Assembly (NCBI GenBank): GCA_964344685.1
Contig: CAYFOK010000011.1
Location: forward strand, 51,005-115,004
Direction of reading: 5' to 3'
DNA from: Scalindua sp964344685
Lineage (GTDB): Bacteria; Planctomycetota; Brocadiia; Brocadiales; Scalinduaceae
Length of the DNA stretch: 64,000 nt
Under the pieces are notes generated by a model, which did no database searches, was not told the origin of the DNA, and saw only the letters and a list, made by a program, of their open reading frames with translations. The translations under genes and the position numbers were made by a program. Below, in pieces: positions 36,943-45,162 of this stretch. Each line of letters starts with the position of its first letter. Within the stretch, counting starts at the first letter, position 1.

Positions 36943-37980
36943 GGCAGTGACTCCCTGGTCTATAACCTTTGCTCCGTCACCCTCTGTGTATGCAAGGGTG
37001 TCATTGTTGAGGTTGGAGATTGTCGGGGTATCGTTTGATGCGCTTACCGTAACCGTAGTATTACTGGTTGTTTATGTCCCCCCGTCACCATCTGTTACGG
37101 TAAAACCCAATGTTCGTGAACTGGCAGTCGGGTTGTTGGTATTTGTATTTTCATAGGTAATATTCTTTACTAATGCAGTTACTGCAGTTGGGGTGGCATT
37201 GGAATTAAAGGTTATTACCAGGTTGTCTGTACCGGTACCTCCGGTAAATGTACCGATAGTCGTGCCTTCGTAGGTGACGTTGGATCCGTCTACCCCGATC
37301 TGCCCGGTGCCAGTTCCGGTGTTCTTTATAGCCAGCTTGTCTTCACCGGAGACACGGTTAGCGGAAATCGCTACCGTTAACGTGCCGGTATTGAAATCGG
37401 TTGAGTCAACGTCCGCAACTACAGCAGCAGTACCCTGGTCTATAACCTTCGCTCCGTCACCCTCTGTGTAGGCAAGGGTATCGCTATTGAGATTAGAGAT
37501 TGTCGGAATATCATTCACTGCGCTTACCGTAACAGTAGCGTTACTGGTTGCCGATGTCCCCCCGTCACCATCTGTTACGGTAAAACCAACTGTTCGCGAA
37601 CTGGCAGTCGGGTTGTTGGTATTTGTATTTTCATAGGTAATATTCTTTACTAATGCAGTTACTGCAGTTGGGGTAGCATCAGAATCGAAGGTTATTACCA
37701 GGTTGTCTGTACCGGTACCTCCGGTAAATGTACCGATAGTAGTACCTTCATAGGTGACGTTGGAACCGTTAACCCCGATCTGCCCGGTGCCAGTCCCGGT
37801 GTTCTTTATAGCCAGTTTGTCCTCACCGGAGACGCGGTTGGCAGAAATAGCTACTGTTAATTTACCGGAATCAAAATTGGTAGAATCACTATCTGCCACG
37901 GAAGCAGCAGTGCCCTGGTCTATAACCTTCGCTCCGTCACCCTCTGTGTAGGCAAGGGTATCGCTATTGAGGCTAGAGAT
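36541..37980 (-). repeat. Three 480-bp tandem repeats in adhesin
   Basis: The anchor TGTCGG recurs at exactly 480-bp steps (37021, 37501, 37981) and long blocks between are near-identical. Each unit encodes 160 residues with TLAYTEGDGAKVIDQG, ISANRVSGEDKLAIKNTG and ITYENTNTNNPTASSRT. The internal stop lies in the third (C-terminal-side) copy. Confidence 0.9.
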
Positions 37981-40539
37981 TGTCGGAGCGCTATTCGCTG
38001 CAGCTGTCGTGAAATTGAGTGTTGTTGTATCATTGATGCCCGCATAGAGATTCCCTGTAGTGTCCTGAACTGCTGTTGAATCAATCTTTATATGGTAACC
38101 TGTAGAAGCTGACAGATCTGAGGTCGGGTTAATGGTAATTGTCTTACCGCTAATTGTAATCTGGGTTCCGTCTGTAATTGATATAGTTCTAGTATCACTA
38201 CTGCCATCTGAAATAACAATATTTCCAGTATTTGGCGAAATATTCTCGTTGAAAGTGAGTACGATATTACCGGTTGTTGAAACCCCTGTAGCATCATCAG
38301 CAGGGTTTGAGCTTGTCAGTGTCGGTGGCGTTGTATCTGAGGTAGTTCCTGTAGTGAAATTTAACGTTGTCTGATCGCTGATACCGGCGTAAGCATTATT
38401 AGAAAAGTCAACGATGGCAGTTGAGTCTACCTGTATATTGTAAGCAGTGGAAGCTGTTAAATCAAAAGCGGGATTAATGGTTAGAGTATCACCGCTGAAA
38501 CTTACCTGATCGGAGCCAATATCAATTGTTTCAACTGTGGTTGAGCCTTTTTTAATATAAATGTTGCCAGTCCCTCCCTGTACTGACTCGTTAAATGTAA
38601 GTGAAATATTAGCGTTCAGACTAACTCCTGTTGCGTTGTCAGCAGGGTTTGAACTGGTCAGTGTCGGGTTAGACGTATCAGCCGAAGAAATCACATTGAC
38701 AGTGAGAATCTGGGTATCAGTGCCACCGTTACCGTCACTTGCTTTAACCTCTACTACATAGGTATTGTTACTGTCGCTATCTGTAGGACTGTTGACGTCA
38801 GGAGCAGTCTTAAAAGTCAATACTCCGGTTGATGAGTTTATGGAAAATTTTGAAGAGTCTGCACCGCCAGAAATTGAATAAGTAAGTGTGTCACTTGTAT
38901 TCGGATCACTCGCGTTTACGTCCGTTACAGCAGTGTTACCGGTTACAACATTGATGGATGCGGTATCGCCGCCACCATTCGATGTTATCTCAGGCGGCAT
39001 ATTCGAAAAGCTTGTGACTGTCGAGAAGGCACCTTTATCCTTATATGTTATCGATGTGTCATCTGTTTTACTGTAACCTCCAATGTCACTGTTGAAAGCA
39101 TTCGACTGGGTCGAGGTTGCCAGCGTGAATTGCAGAGAAGTGTCCTTTGTAATGGTTATGCCTTTGTCAGCCAGTTTTGATACCAGAGTTGCAAAAGAGA
39201 ATTTAAATGAGAGGAAATGGTCTACTTCATCATAAGTACCGTTTCCAAGAGTTACATTGGTATTAGTATTCAGGTCATTAAAAGTTGCATTCGGATCAGT
39301 CGTGCCGTCAACAGGAATAAATGAAAAGTTGGTTGCGTCAAAACTGTCTTCAGAAAGTATCTCTACACCATCTGTAATAGATGTCGTACTTGGTGAAGTG
39401 TTGGCCCCGGTTCCCGGGCTCCAGACCTCTATACCAGAATTATTTTTTTTACTGACACTGATGAAGAACTCCAGTGCTCCGTCAAGGTCTGAATCAACAC
39501 CAAGAAATACAAACCCTGAGGTAAAGGCTGATGAGTTCGCAGCATCTGAACCGTTAAGCCTGACTCTAAAGCCCAGTTCATCGTCATCTGTGCCGGCATT
39601 CTTTTCATCAAATTTTATATAGAGAAGCGCGTCGTCTTTACTTCCCACCAGATCCAGGTCTGCAGCCGGTGCCTGCTGATCATCCGAATAATCAAATTTA
39701 TTTCCTTTCAACACAATATCCCAATTTGCCGTTGAACCGGTGAGATCGATTGCAAGTGTCTCTTTATAGGAAGCAAGGGTCGCAAAGTTGTTAAAAAGAG
39801 CCGCTTCGATAGCACCTGTTGCTTTTTCCAGGTCCCAATCACCGCCTAAAAGTGCATTACCGGTCAAATCTTCTGAAGCTGCGATGTCAGCATCTGTTAT
39901 ATCGGCAAGGCGATTGACGAATGTACTGCCTTCATTCGCCGCAACATAACATCCGAAAAGCAGTATATCTCCATCTGGGGAGAGTGAGTTTCCCCAGATT
40001 TTTAACTGCTCCGCATAAGTATCGATAGTAGAATTGTTCAGAGAGGTATTTCCCAGGCTTACCTTACCCTCTCCGCCATGGGAAAGGATTTGGATGCTGT
40101 CAAGGTTGCTGTATGAACCGAGTGCATCCGCAATCTGATGCACACCGTCTAGATTACTTTTCAGAATTACCACCGCCATATTTTTGTCCACACCCTGTAT
40201 CAGCTGTTCATAATCCTGTACGGCAGAATCAACAAACAAGACGCTGCTAATAGATTGCTGGTTCTCTGTTAAGCGTTCTGCTGCAGTCAGATCCTTTTCA
40301 GTGGACTGCTGACCGTCTGCTGTGGGCAGGTTTTGTAAAAAAACTTCTACTGCTTCCTCAAGCGCCTTAGTTTCTGTATCGTTTGCAATGGATTCCTGTA
40401 TGTCCTGTTGGACACTCTCCTCTGCAGCAGCATCGTTGACTGTTTCAGCCAGAGTTTCCACAGCCGCACCGTCAAAAACGATCCTTTTTTCCAGCTGGAA
40501 ATAGTAGGGTGTATATTGTGGTTTATATCCTTTTGTCAT
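37072..40539 (-). CDS. Giant DUF4347/cadherin-like adhesin, N-terminal part
   Basis: A 1155-residue product, part of a 1637-codon frame cut by TAA at 37072-37074. Residues 16-26 (LEKRIVFDGAA) resemble the LEPR-type motif at the start of giant surface proteins. A DUF4347 domain (about 95-262) has His154 in ILSHGGEG and Cys197 in LLFGCYVA. Then an unassigned beta region (about 263-510), one cadherin-like domain (about 515-612), two Ig-like Big_5-type domains (about 620-830) and 160-residue repeats. There is no N-terminal hydrophobic signal peptide and no RTX repeats. Position next to TolC and HlyD genes argues it is their cargo, reaching the cell surface. Confidence 0.85.
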   Translation of the reverse strand: MTKGYKPQYTPYYFQLEKRIVFDGAAVETLAETVNDAAAEESVQQDIQESIANDTETKALEEAVEVFLQNLPTADGQQSTEKDLTAAERLTENQQSISSVLFVDSAVQDYEQLIQGVDKNMAVVILKSNLDGVHQIADALGSYSNLDSIQILSHGGEGKVSLGNTSLNNSTIDTYAEQLKIWGNSLSPDGDILLFGCYVAANEGSTFVNRLADITDADIAASEDLTGNALLGGDWDLEKATGAIEAALFNNFATLASYKETLAIDLTGSTANWDIVLKGNKFDYSDDQQAPAADLDLVGSKDDALLYIKFDEKNAGTDDDELGFRVRLNGSDAANSSAFTSGFVFLGVDSDLDGALEFFISVSKKNNSGIEVWSPGTGANTSPSTTSITDGVEILSEDSFDATNFSFIPVDGTTDPNATFNDLNTNTNVTLGNGTYDEVDHFLSFKFSFATLVSKLADKGITITKDTSLQFTLATSTQSNAFNSDIGGYSKTDDTSITYKDKGAFSTVTSFSNMPPEITSNGGGDTASINVVTGNTAVTDVNASDPNTSDTLTYSISGGADSSKFSINSSTGVLTFKTAPDVNSPTDSDSNNTYVVEVKASDGNGGTDTQILTVNVISSADTSNPTLTSSNPADNATGVSLNANISLTFNESVQGGTGNIYIKKGSTTVETIDIGSDQVSFSGDTLTINPAFDLTASTAYNIQVDSTAIVDFSNNAYAGISDQTTLNFTTGTTSDTTPPTLTSSNPADDATGVSTTGNIVLTFNENISPNTGNIVISDGSSDTRTISITDGTQITISGKTITINPTSDLSASTGYHIKIDSTAVQDTTGNLYAGINDTTTLNFTTAAANSAPTISSLNSDTLAYTEGDGAKVIDQGTAASVADSDSTNFDSGKLTVAISANRVSGEDKLAIKNTGTGTGQIGVNGSNVTYEGTTIGTFTGGTGTDNLVITFDSDATPTAVTALVKNITYENTNTNNPTASSRTVGFTVTDGDGGTSATSNATVTVSAVNDIPTISNLNSDTLAYTEGDGAKVIDQGTAAVVADVDSTDFNTGTLTVAISANRVSGEDKLAIKNTGTGTGQIGVDGSNVTYEGTTIGTFTGGTGTDNLVITFNSNATPTAVTALVKNITYENTNTNNPTASSRTLGFTVTDGDGGT

Positions 40540-40652
40540 AATCGCATCCTCTTGTTTTTAAGCCACTGCTTTCAAGTTTAATGCTTTTCAGAACACGTCC
40601 TGAGCCAAAAAAGAAAATTCTTCTTTCACTCAAAATGACTTCAGCAATTAAA

Positions 40653-40705
40653 ATAGCCCTACTACTTAAAATACAAAAAATACATATTTTAGATAGTAGG
40701 GCTAT
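40653..40705. promoter_or_regulatory. Long inverted repeat upstream of adhesin
   Basis: Arms 40653-40673 and 40685-40705 are 21 bp each and match at 19 positions (core ATAGCCCTACTA/TAGTAGGGCTAT), with an 11-base loop. It lies 114-166 bases before the adhesin start on the minus strand: an mRNA leader hairpin, an operator, or a bidirectional terminator. Confidence 0.6.
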
Positions 40706-40866
40706 ATTCTCTAATACTACTTCCTGTTAGTTCAGAAATTCTTTTCTGCACACATCCATGTACTAAGGTCCTTAGCTTTGCTTATCCAGATTGCTCAAAA
40801 TTGCTAACATCGCTAAGAATTACTATGAATATCATTCTAAACTACCATCTTCTAACTAAATTGTTT

Positions 40867-40885
40867 AATTGTAATAATTACAATT
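40867..40885. promoter_or_regulatory. Perfect 19-bp palindrome upstream of adhesin
   Basis: AATTGTAAT-A-ATTACAATT. Nine-bp arms match perfectly. It lies about 330 bases upstream of the adhesin start and is a plausible dimeric operator. Confidence 0.45.
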
Positions 40886-41113
40886 TGGTGTATTTTACCA
40901 TTGCTTAGGCATGAAAACAATAATATTAAATTAAATACATTTTGCGAAGTTGATACGGCTAAATTGGTACAAATTGAGTCAGATTGAGCCAACTCAAATA
41001 TGGTTAAGTACCTGAAAATAACGTATTATGTTGGTATTAAAAGGGTTGAGAAAACACTCAGATAGGATTATTAGCTAAATGGCCAGATCCAGTTATGTCC
41101 ATGAAGTATATAA

Positions 41114-41210
41114 AGTGTTTAGGTTAAACACTAATAGTTATGGGTGTTACACACCCAAGGGTTAGAAATCTTCTAACAAGACACCAGAAAACACCAAGTA
41201 AGACCTTACT
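41114..41210. repeat. Row of four short hairpins
   Basis: AGTGTTTA-GGT-TAAACACT (41114-41132), GGGTGT-TAC-ACACCC (41142-41156), GTTAGAA-ATC-TTCTAAC (41161-41177) and AGTAA-GACC-TTACT (41197-41210). Each has perfect arms and a 3-4 base loop, in under 100 bases. Confidence 0.65.
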
Positions 41211-41379
41211 ATCGAACAGCCTTACTTATTATTGTTTATTCCAGGTAATGCCTCTTAAAAGGCTCATAACCCGGAGGCCACTTGGTATGTGAATGATTAT
41301 GTGTAGTTGAATAGAGGTTGGGGTGTGTATGTGAAGTAATTATAATCTAAAGTATCTAAATAAGCCAAAATCCTATGTA

Positions 41380-41620
41380 ACCTTTAGCAAACAGGTTCTA
41401 ACCTCGTCCAATAAGCGGCCCCATATTTCATTCCCAGCATATAAAACCTGCAAATTACATGATCAAAACCGCTTCATTGCTGTTTTCGCTAATAAAAAGA
41501 GTTTTCTGCATTGCCATGCCAACTATCAGCTCTATGATTACTGTCATTTATCAGTTAATCAAACCGTTGTTTCTGCTTAAAAAGTTTTTTCTTCCTTTGT
41601 TTAAACTTTCTTGTTGTCTG
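41380..41620 (-). pseudogene. Decayed serine recombinase tail, copy B, with 70-bp repeat
   Basis: 41380-41449 matches the repeat at 28671-28740 (61/70). About 170 bases present in copy A are missing, and then 41463-41620 resembles 28930-29060 (for example GCTTC.TTGCTGTTT, AAAGAGTTTTCTGCATT and AACTATCAG). The frame is destroyed. It lies upstream of the adhesin gene, opposite copy A. Confidence 0.65.
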
Positions 41621-41987
41621 CTCTTCACGTGGATTCCTAACTCACAAAATTTTTTATGTAAGTGGGGTGAATTACCCCTGGTGAGAACTTTTGCCTTTAA
41701 CCCTTCGTATTCCCTTTAAATTAAATCAAATCCTTAAAATACCAGTATGAACCCTAATCTGCATGGGGGAAAACCACTCATATTGTGAATGTAAATTTTG
41801 GTGGAGAAATACATACCTGAAGTATGATTTTAAAGTTTTTAAACTGCTTTAATATCAAGACTTTAGCGGGTTAGGGAGCCCATTGTATGCAGTGAAAAAA
41901 ACATTTGGCACACTGTTTGAGATAGAGAGTTATCATAATTGAAATAAAAACTTTGAGTTCAAACGATTAGAGGAGAGAGTTAAAGCT

Positions 41988-42248
41988 ATGGAAAGTAAAT
42001 TAACAGCGAAAAGAGAGATCTTTCTTTCTAATGTGGCGAAAGCAATCGGGCAGATGCCATCAATCTCAACTGAAGATAATATAGCCTTAGATAACGCAAT
42101 ACTAAAGGATCTGGTCCAGTTAGAGAACAGTGCATCATCCGGAAGTATCTCTTTCACTGAAGATTGTGACTATGAAGGAGATCAGTACCAGGGTGTAGTT
42201 TTAATTATTATAGAGGACCCAATGACTTTTGATCCCTGTTTGAATTAA
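41988..42248 (+). CDS. Small hypothetical protein
   Basis: An 86-residue acidic protein, cytoplasmic, no recognised family. AGGAGAG precedes the ATG at good spacing. The C-terminus (EDCDYEGDQYQGVVLIIIEDP) is beta-rich and acidic. It heads a run of small plus-strand genes (42422, 42964, 43151) that includes MshEN-like and PilZ-like products, so it may belong to c-di-GMP signalling, but nothing in the sequence proves that. Confidence 0.55.
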   Translation: MESKLTAKREIFLSNVAKAIGQMPSISTEDNIALDNAILKDLVQLENSASSGSISFTEDCDYEGDQYQGVVLIIIEDPMTFDPCLN

Positions 42249-42421
42249 TTATAGATTTTAAATAAACAAAAAGAAAAATAAATGACATTAATCTGTCAAT
42301 TAGTAAGAGAGGTTAAACTGCAGAAGAAAATATTGAAAAGGAATTAAAGCGGGTGGCGGCTGAAGCGGAATTAAACGTATTAGCCTGAGCCAGGTTCATC
42401 ATATAAGGAGGTTAGTTGATT

Positions 42422-42886
42422 ATGGAAGCAATGCTATGTGAAACAGAAAATGAATTAAGAGATATTGATAACATGAAACATGTATTTGTAGAACAGTTAT
42501 CAATTTGTAAAGAACATAGTGAAAAAGAAACTGGCACAGGATTTGGAGAATTTCTGGTTTATAAAGGCAGCATAGACGCACATGAGCTGGAGAGCGCGCT
42601 TCACTATCAGAATGTGGAACACATTGCTTTAGGAGTATTAGCTGTACAGGAGAAATATCTGAATAACAAGCAGTTGTGCAATATACTGGATATTCAGAGA
42701 GAAAGAGGAGGCCTCTTTGGTCAAATAGCAGTCGAGCTGGGATTCTTAAATGAATTCGATCTTGACAATCTTCTGAAGATGCAGGATGAAAAACATATCA
42801 GAATCGGTGAGGTATTAGTCTTATTTGGGGCTATCAGCAGAGAAGATATGGAATCTGAACTTAATTGTTTTCATAAGCTGGCGTGA
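42422..42886 (+). CDS. MshEN/T2SSE-N-like protein, possible c-di-GMP binder
   Basis: About 154 residues. It contains two repeats of the pattern FGEFLVYKGSIDAHELESALHYQ and IGEVLVLFGAISREDMESEL (with GQIAVELGFLNEFDLDNLLKMQ between). This resembles the N-terminal domain of type II secretion/MshE ATPases, which in MshE binds c-di-GMP. The ATPase domain is absent. ATG 42422 is chosen because AGGAGG lies 10 bases upstream; TTG 42416 is too close. It sits beside PilZ genes, which fits a c-di-GMP role. Confidence 0.65.
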   Translation: MEAMLCETENELRDIDNMKHVFVEQLSICKEHSEKETGTGFGEFLVYKGSIDAHELESALHYQNVEHIALGVLAVQEKYLNNKQLCNILDIQRERGGLFGQIAVELGFLNEFDLDNLLKMQDEKHIRIGEVLVLFGAISREDMESELNCFHKLA

Positions 42887-42963
42887 GCAGGAACTAATGA
42901 GCCTTTTTGTTAAGGTAGATTATTAAATTTGAGGCTTTAATCAATAAATTAAAGGAGAGGATT

Positions 42964-43149
42964 ATGATATACAAGGAAGATGATTCTAATAACTGGGAGG
43001 ATGGAGGGTTAAATATTGTTTTACAACTATCGTCACCAGATCAGGAAGGAAAGTCAATAACAATTACTCAGAATGGAGCTGGTCTCGAAGTAATAACAAG
43101 AGATTCTACAGGCTTATTAGATAAAAAGATTTTACAACATTGCGGATAA
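42964..43149 (+). CDS. Truncated PilZ-like protein
   Basis: A 61-residue product with AAAGGAGAGG before the ATG. Its middle (LQLSSPDQEGKSITITQNGAGLEVITRD) parallels the downstream PilZ protein (SIFLPDQECKTINISSSGVYFEATTRD), so it looks like a shortened paralogue lacking the Arg-rich N-terminus and the C-terminal strands. The stop is one base before the next ATG. It may be decaying or act as a small partner. Confidence 0.5.
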   Translation: MIYKEDDSNNWEDGGLNIVLQLSSPDQEGKSITITQNGAGLEVITRDSTGLLDKKILQHCG

Positions 43150-43150
43150 G

Positions 43151-43501
43151 ATGGCACCAATGACAGAGATGGAAAAAGGTTATGAGCGCAGGATAAGTAA
43201 AAGAATGAATCTTGCGTTATCAATATTCTTACCAGATCAGGAATGTAAGACTATAAACATTAGTTCGAGTGGGGTTTATTTTGAAGCAACCACACGTGAT
43301 ATAAATGCATTCTCACCGGGAACAGCAATTCCAGTCAGAATAAATGCGGTCACTTCCACGCCAGGTTGCGGTAAAAGAGAAGTCAAGCTTAAGGGAATTG
43401 GTTCTGTTGTAAGGAGTCAAATAAAGGATATCACCGGCAGTAGAAACAGGCTTGTCGTAGCAATGAAATTTAATAATAAACTAGACGTAATAATGAACTG
43501 A
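43151..43501 (+). CDS. PilZ-domain protein
   Basis: A 116-residue single-domain protein. The c-di-GMP motif is suggested by YERRISKRMNLALS (Arg pair) and NISSSGVYFEA (a D/NxSxxG match). It ends with VVAMKFNN. It starts two bases after the stop of the shorter paralogue, so translation is probably coupled. It would bind c-di-GMP and change a partner's activity. Convergent with the HD-GYP gene at 43749. Confidence 0.75.
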   Translation: MAPMTEMEKGYERRISKRMNLALSIFLPDQECKTINISSSGVYFEATTRDINAFSPGTAIPVRINAVTSTPGCGKREVKLKGIGSVVRSQIKDITGSRNRLVVAMKFNNKLDVIMN

Positions 43502-43620
43502 CTCCGGCAATTCTTTCAGAAAGGGTTTCATTACGTTGCAGGATTATGTGGCTTGCAGAAAATACCTGAGAAGAGTTTACACATAGTATATCGTGCAAAA
43601 CATTTCTTAAGGAACTTGAT

Positions 43621-43661
43621 ACAACAGGTTCTAACTTCGTCCAAAATAGAACCCATATTTC
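43621..43661. repeat. Recombinase-associated repeat, fragment C
   Basis: The stretch AACAGGTTCTAACTTCGTCC and the following CCCATATTTC match the central part of the 70-bp repeats at 28671 and 41380. The surrounding copy is heavily decayed. Confidence 0.5.
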
Positions 43662-43748
43662 TTCAAAAACACTCCTCTTTATTTGAACAGCAGCTACTTT
43701 TTTATCGAAAAAAGAGTAACGTTAGATAATTGATCAATTTAATATTTT

Positions 43749-44738
43749 TCAGTTATGTAATCTATCACCCTTTCTTTGTTTTCCACGTGGGTCATAAAGT
43801 CCGGCAAAGCCTATAAATTTCTTAAACAGTTCCAGGTCGAAGCAATTTAGCATCTCATCTTTCATTTCCAAAAGTGCAGCAAACGGCCTTATAGCCTTTG
43901 AATACGCCCTATTCGTAGTTAATGCATCGTAAACATCTATTATACGGGCAATCCTGCCACATAGATGAATCTCGTCTCCCCGGAGTCCGTATGGATAACC
44001 TGTACCATCATAGTTCTCATGATGTTGTAACGTTATTATAAATTCATCAGTAAAACCATTTTCTGTTTCTTTTAAAATTTCGACACCCAATTCCGGGTGC
44101 TTTTTCAGCTCTTCGTATTCCTCTTCTGTTAATTTACTTTCTTTATTAATAATATCAGTACTGATCCTGGTCTTGCCAACATCATGCAAGAGTATACCTG
44201 CACAAAAATGCTTTAAGTCTTCGTCTTCAAAACCAAGGTCCTTTGCAAATAAAGTCCCTACAGCCGCAACATTCACTGAATGTGTATATGTATAATATTC
44301 ATGTATTGCTATCTTAAGCAGGTTGCGAGCAGCCTTACCTTCCTGAAGAACATAATCTACCATGTTGTAAGCAAACGTCTTTGTCCTTTGAACGTTACCG
44401 GCTCTCGGATCTTCGAACAGATCTTTAAGCAGGTTTGCAGCAGTGTTATACACTATCTTTGACTTTTCATCGGAAGTAATTCTTGTATCAGATAAAATAA
44501 TATGAAAATTAGATTCTAAATATCTGAGGTACTTTTGCTGATCATCTTTGCTGATATAAAGCTTGTGCATATTCTTCTCTAGCAGCAATTCCTTCTTCAT
44601 ATTGTCAAATACTGTATCTCCCTTACAGTACAATGTGTATTTATCTGCACCTTCAGTACTTACAAGCAAATGAATGTCACAGCCAATTGTTGTTTCCGGC
44701 CTTAAACTGTTCAGGTTAATAGGTAAATAATCTGGCAT
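43749..44738 (-). CDS. HD-GYP phosphodiesterase
   Basis: Predicted c-di-GMP phosphodiesterase, 329 residues, a close paralogue of the first 318 residues of the protein at 26787-28217. The catalytic set is intact: HD in LLHDVGKTRIS, HHENYDGTGYPYG with GYP, and conserved upstream and downstream His. It ends after DPRGKQRKGDRLHN, exactly where the paralogue enters its linker to hemerythrin. A separate hemerythrin gene lies upstream (45163-45564), so the gas-sensing part is encoded apart. The leader holds a perfect palindrome (44881-44903). Confidence 0.9.
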   Translation of the reverse strand: MPDYLPINLNSLRPETTIGCDIHLLVSTEGADKYTLYCKGDTVFDNMKKELLLEKNMHKLYISKDDQQKYLRYLESNFHIILSDTRITSDEKSKIVYNTAANLLKDLFEDPRAGNVQRTKTFAYNMVDYVLQEGKAARNLLKIAIHEYYTYTHSVNVAAVGTLFAKDLGFEDEDLKHFCAGILLHDVGKTRISTDIINKESKLTEEEYEELKKHPELGVEILKETENGFTDEFIITLQHHENYDGTGYPYGLRGDEIHLCGRIARIIDVYDALTTNRAYSKAIRPFAALLEMKDEMLNCFDLELFKKFIGFAGLYDPRGKQRKGDRLHN

Positions 44739-45162
44739 TTAATTTATTATAATCCTGACTGATATTTTGCCTGTTATGTATTGGCAGCATTTAGTAAATG
44801 ACCTGCCACTCATTTCCAGAAGACACAGGCCGGTCTATTATTATGTAAGTTTTGACCTTAATACCAAAATGCATTACACACTACAGTATCCTGGATACTG
44901 TAGCGTTAACACGCCAGGTACAGTAGAATCTTCACACAAGGTATTCTTGAGAACAAATCATAAATGGTTGTGTTTGTCAATAATTATAATATTGAATATT
45001 TACTTTCTGTATGGAACTGCAAGCCAAAATAACACAATTGGGCTTTGTTAAGAAAGAGAGGACTACCTCCTGATTGCACTTGAGATGTGACTGGTGTTGA
45101 GGAAGGATACAATATCTAAATGCACCAGCTGTTCAAGCCAGGAGTACAAGAGTGTTTATAAT
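44739..45162. other. Leader region of second HD-GYP gene
   Basis: No gene seen. The part nearest the gene resembles the leader of the first HD-GYP gene (about 28240-28320). It contains the palindrome at 44881-44903. Confidence 0.5.
44881..44903. promoter_or_regulatory. Perfect 23-bp palindrome upstream of HD-GYP gene
   Basis: CTACAGTATCC-T-GGATACTGTAG. Eleven-bp arms match perfectly around one base. A further TACAGTA half lies about 17 bases on. It is about 145 bases upstream of the HD-GYP start, a likely operator. Confidence 0.55.

Larger units (their letters stand above)
40540..41987. other. Long intergenic region with palindromes and recombinase debris
   Basis: About 1.4 kb with no gene I can support. 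It carries the adhesin leader (hairpin 40653-40705, palindrome 40867-40885), a row of four small hairpins (41114-41210) and a decayed recombinase tail (41380-41620). Confidence 0.55.

Noticed and set aside
41114..41210. Integron attC site or CRISPR-like array
   Set aside because: The hairpins lack the attC core (GTTRRRY/RYYYAAC) and differ in sequence, and no repeat-spacer periodicity exists.
41459..41719. 86-residue plus-strand frame
   Set aside because: It is the antisense of the decayed recombinase tail.
44767..45051. 94-residue plus-strand frame
   Set aside because: It reads through the 23-bp palindrome and the duplicated HD-GYP leader; no start signal or homology pattern.
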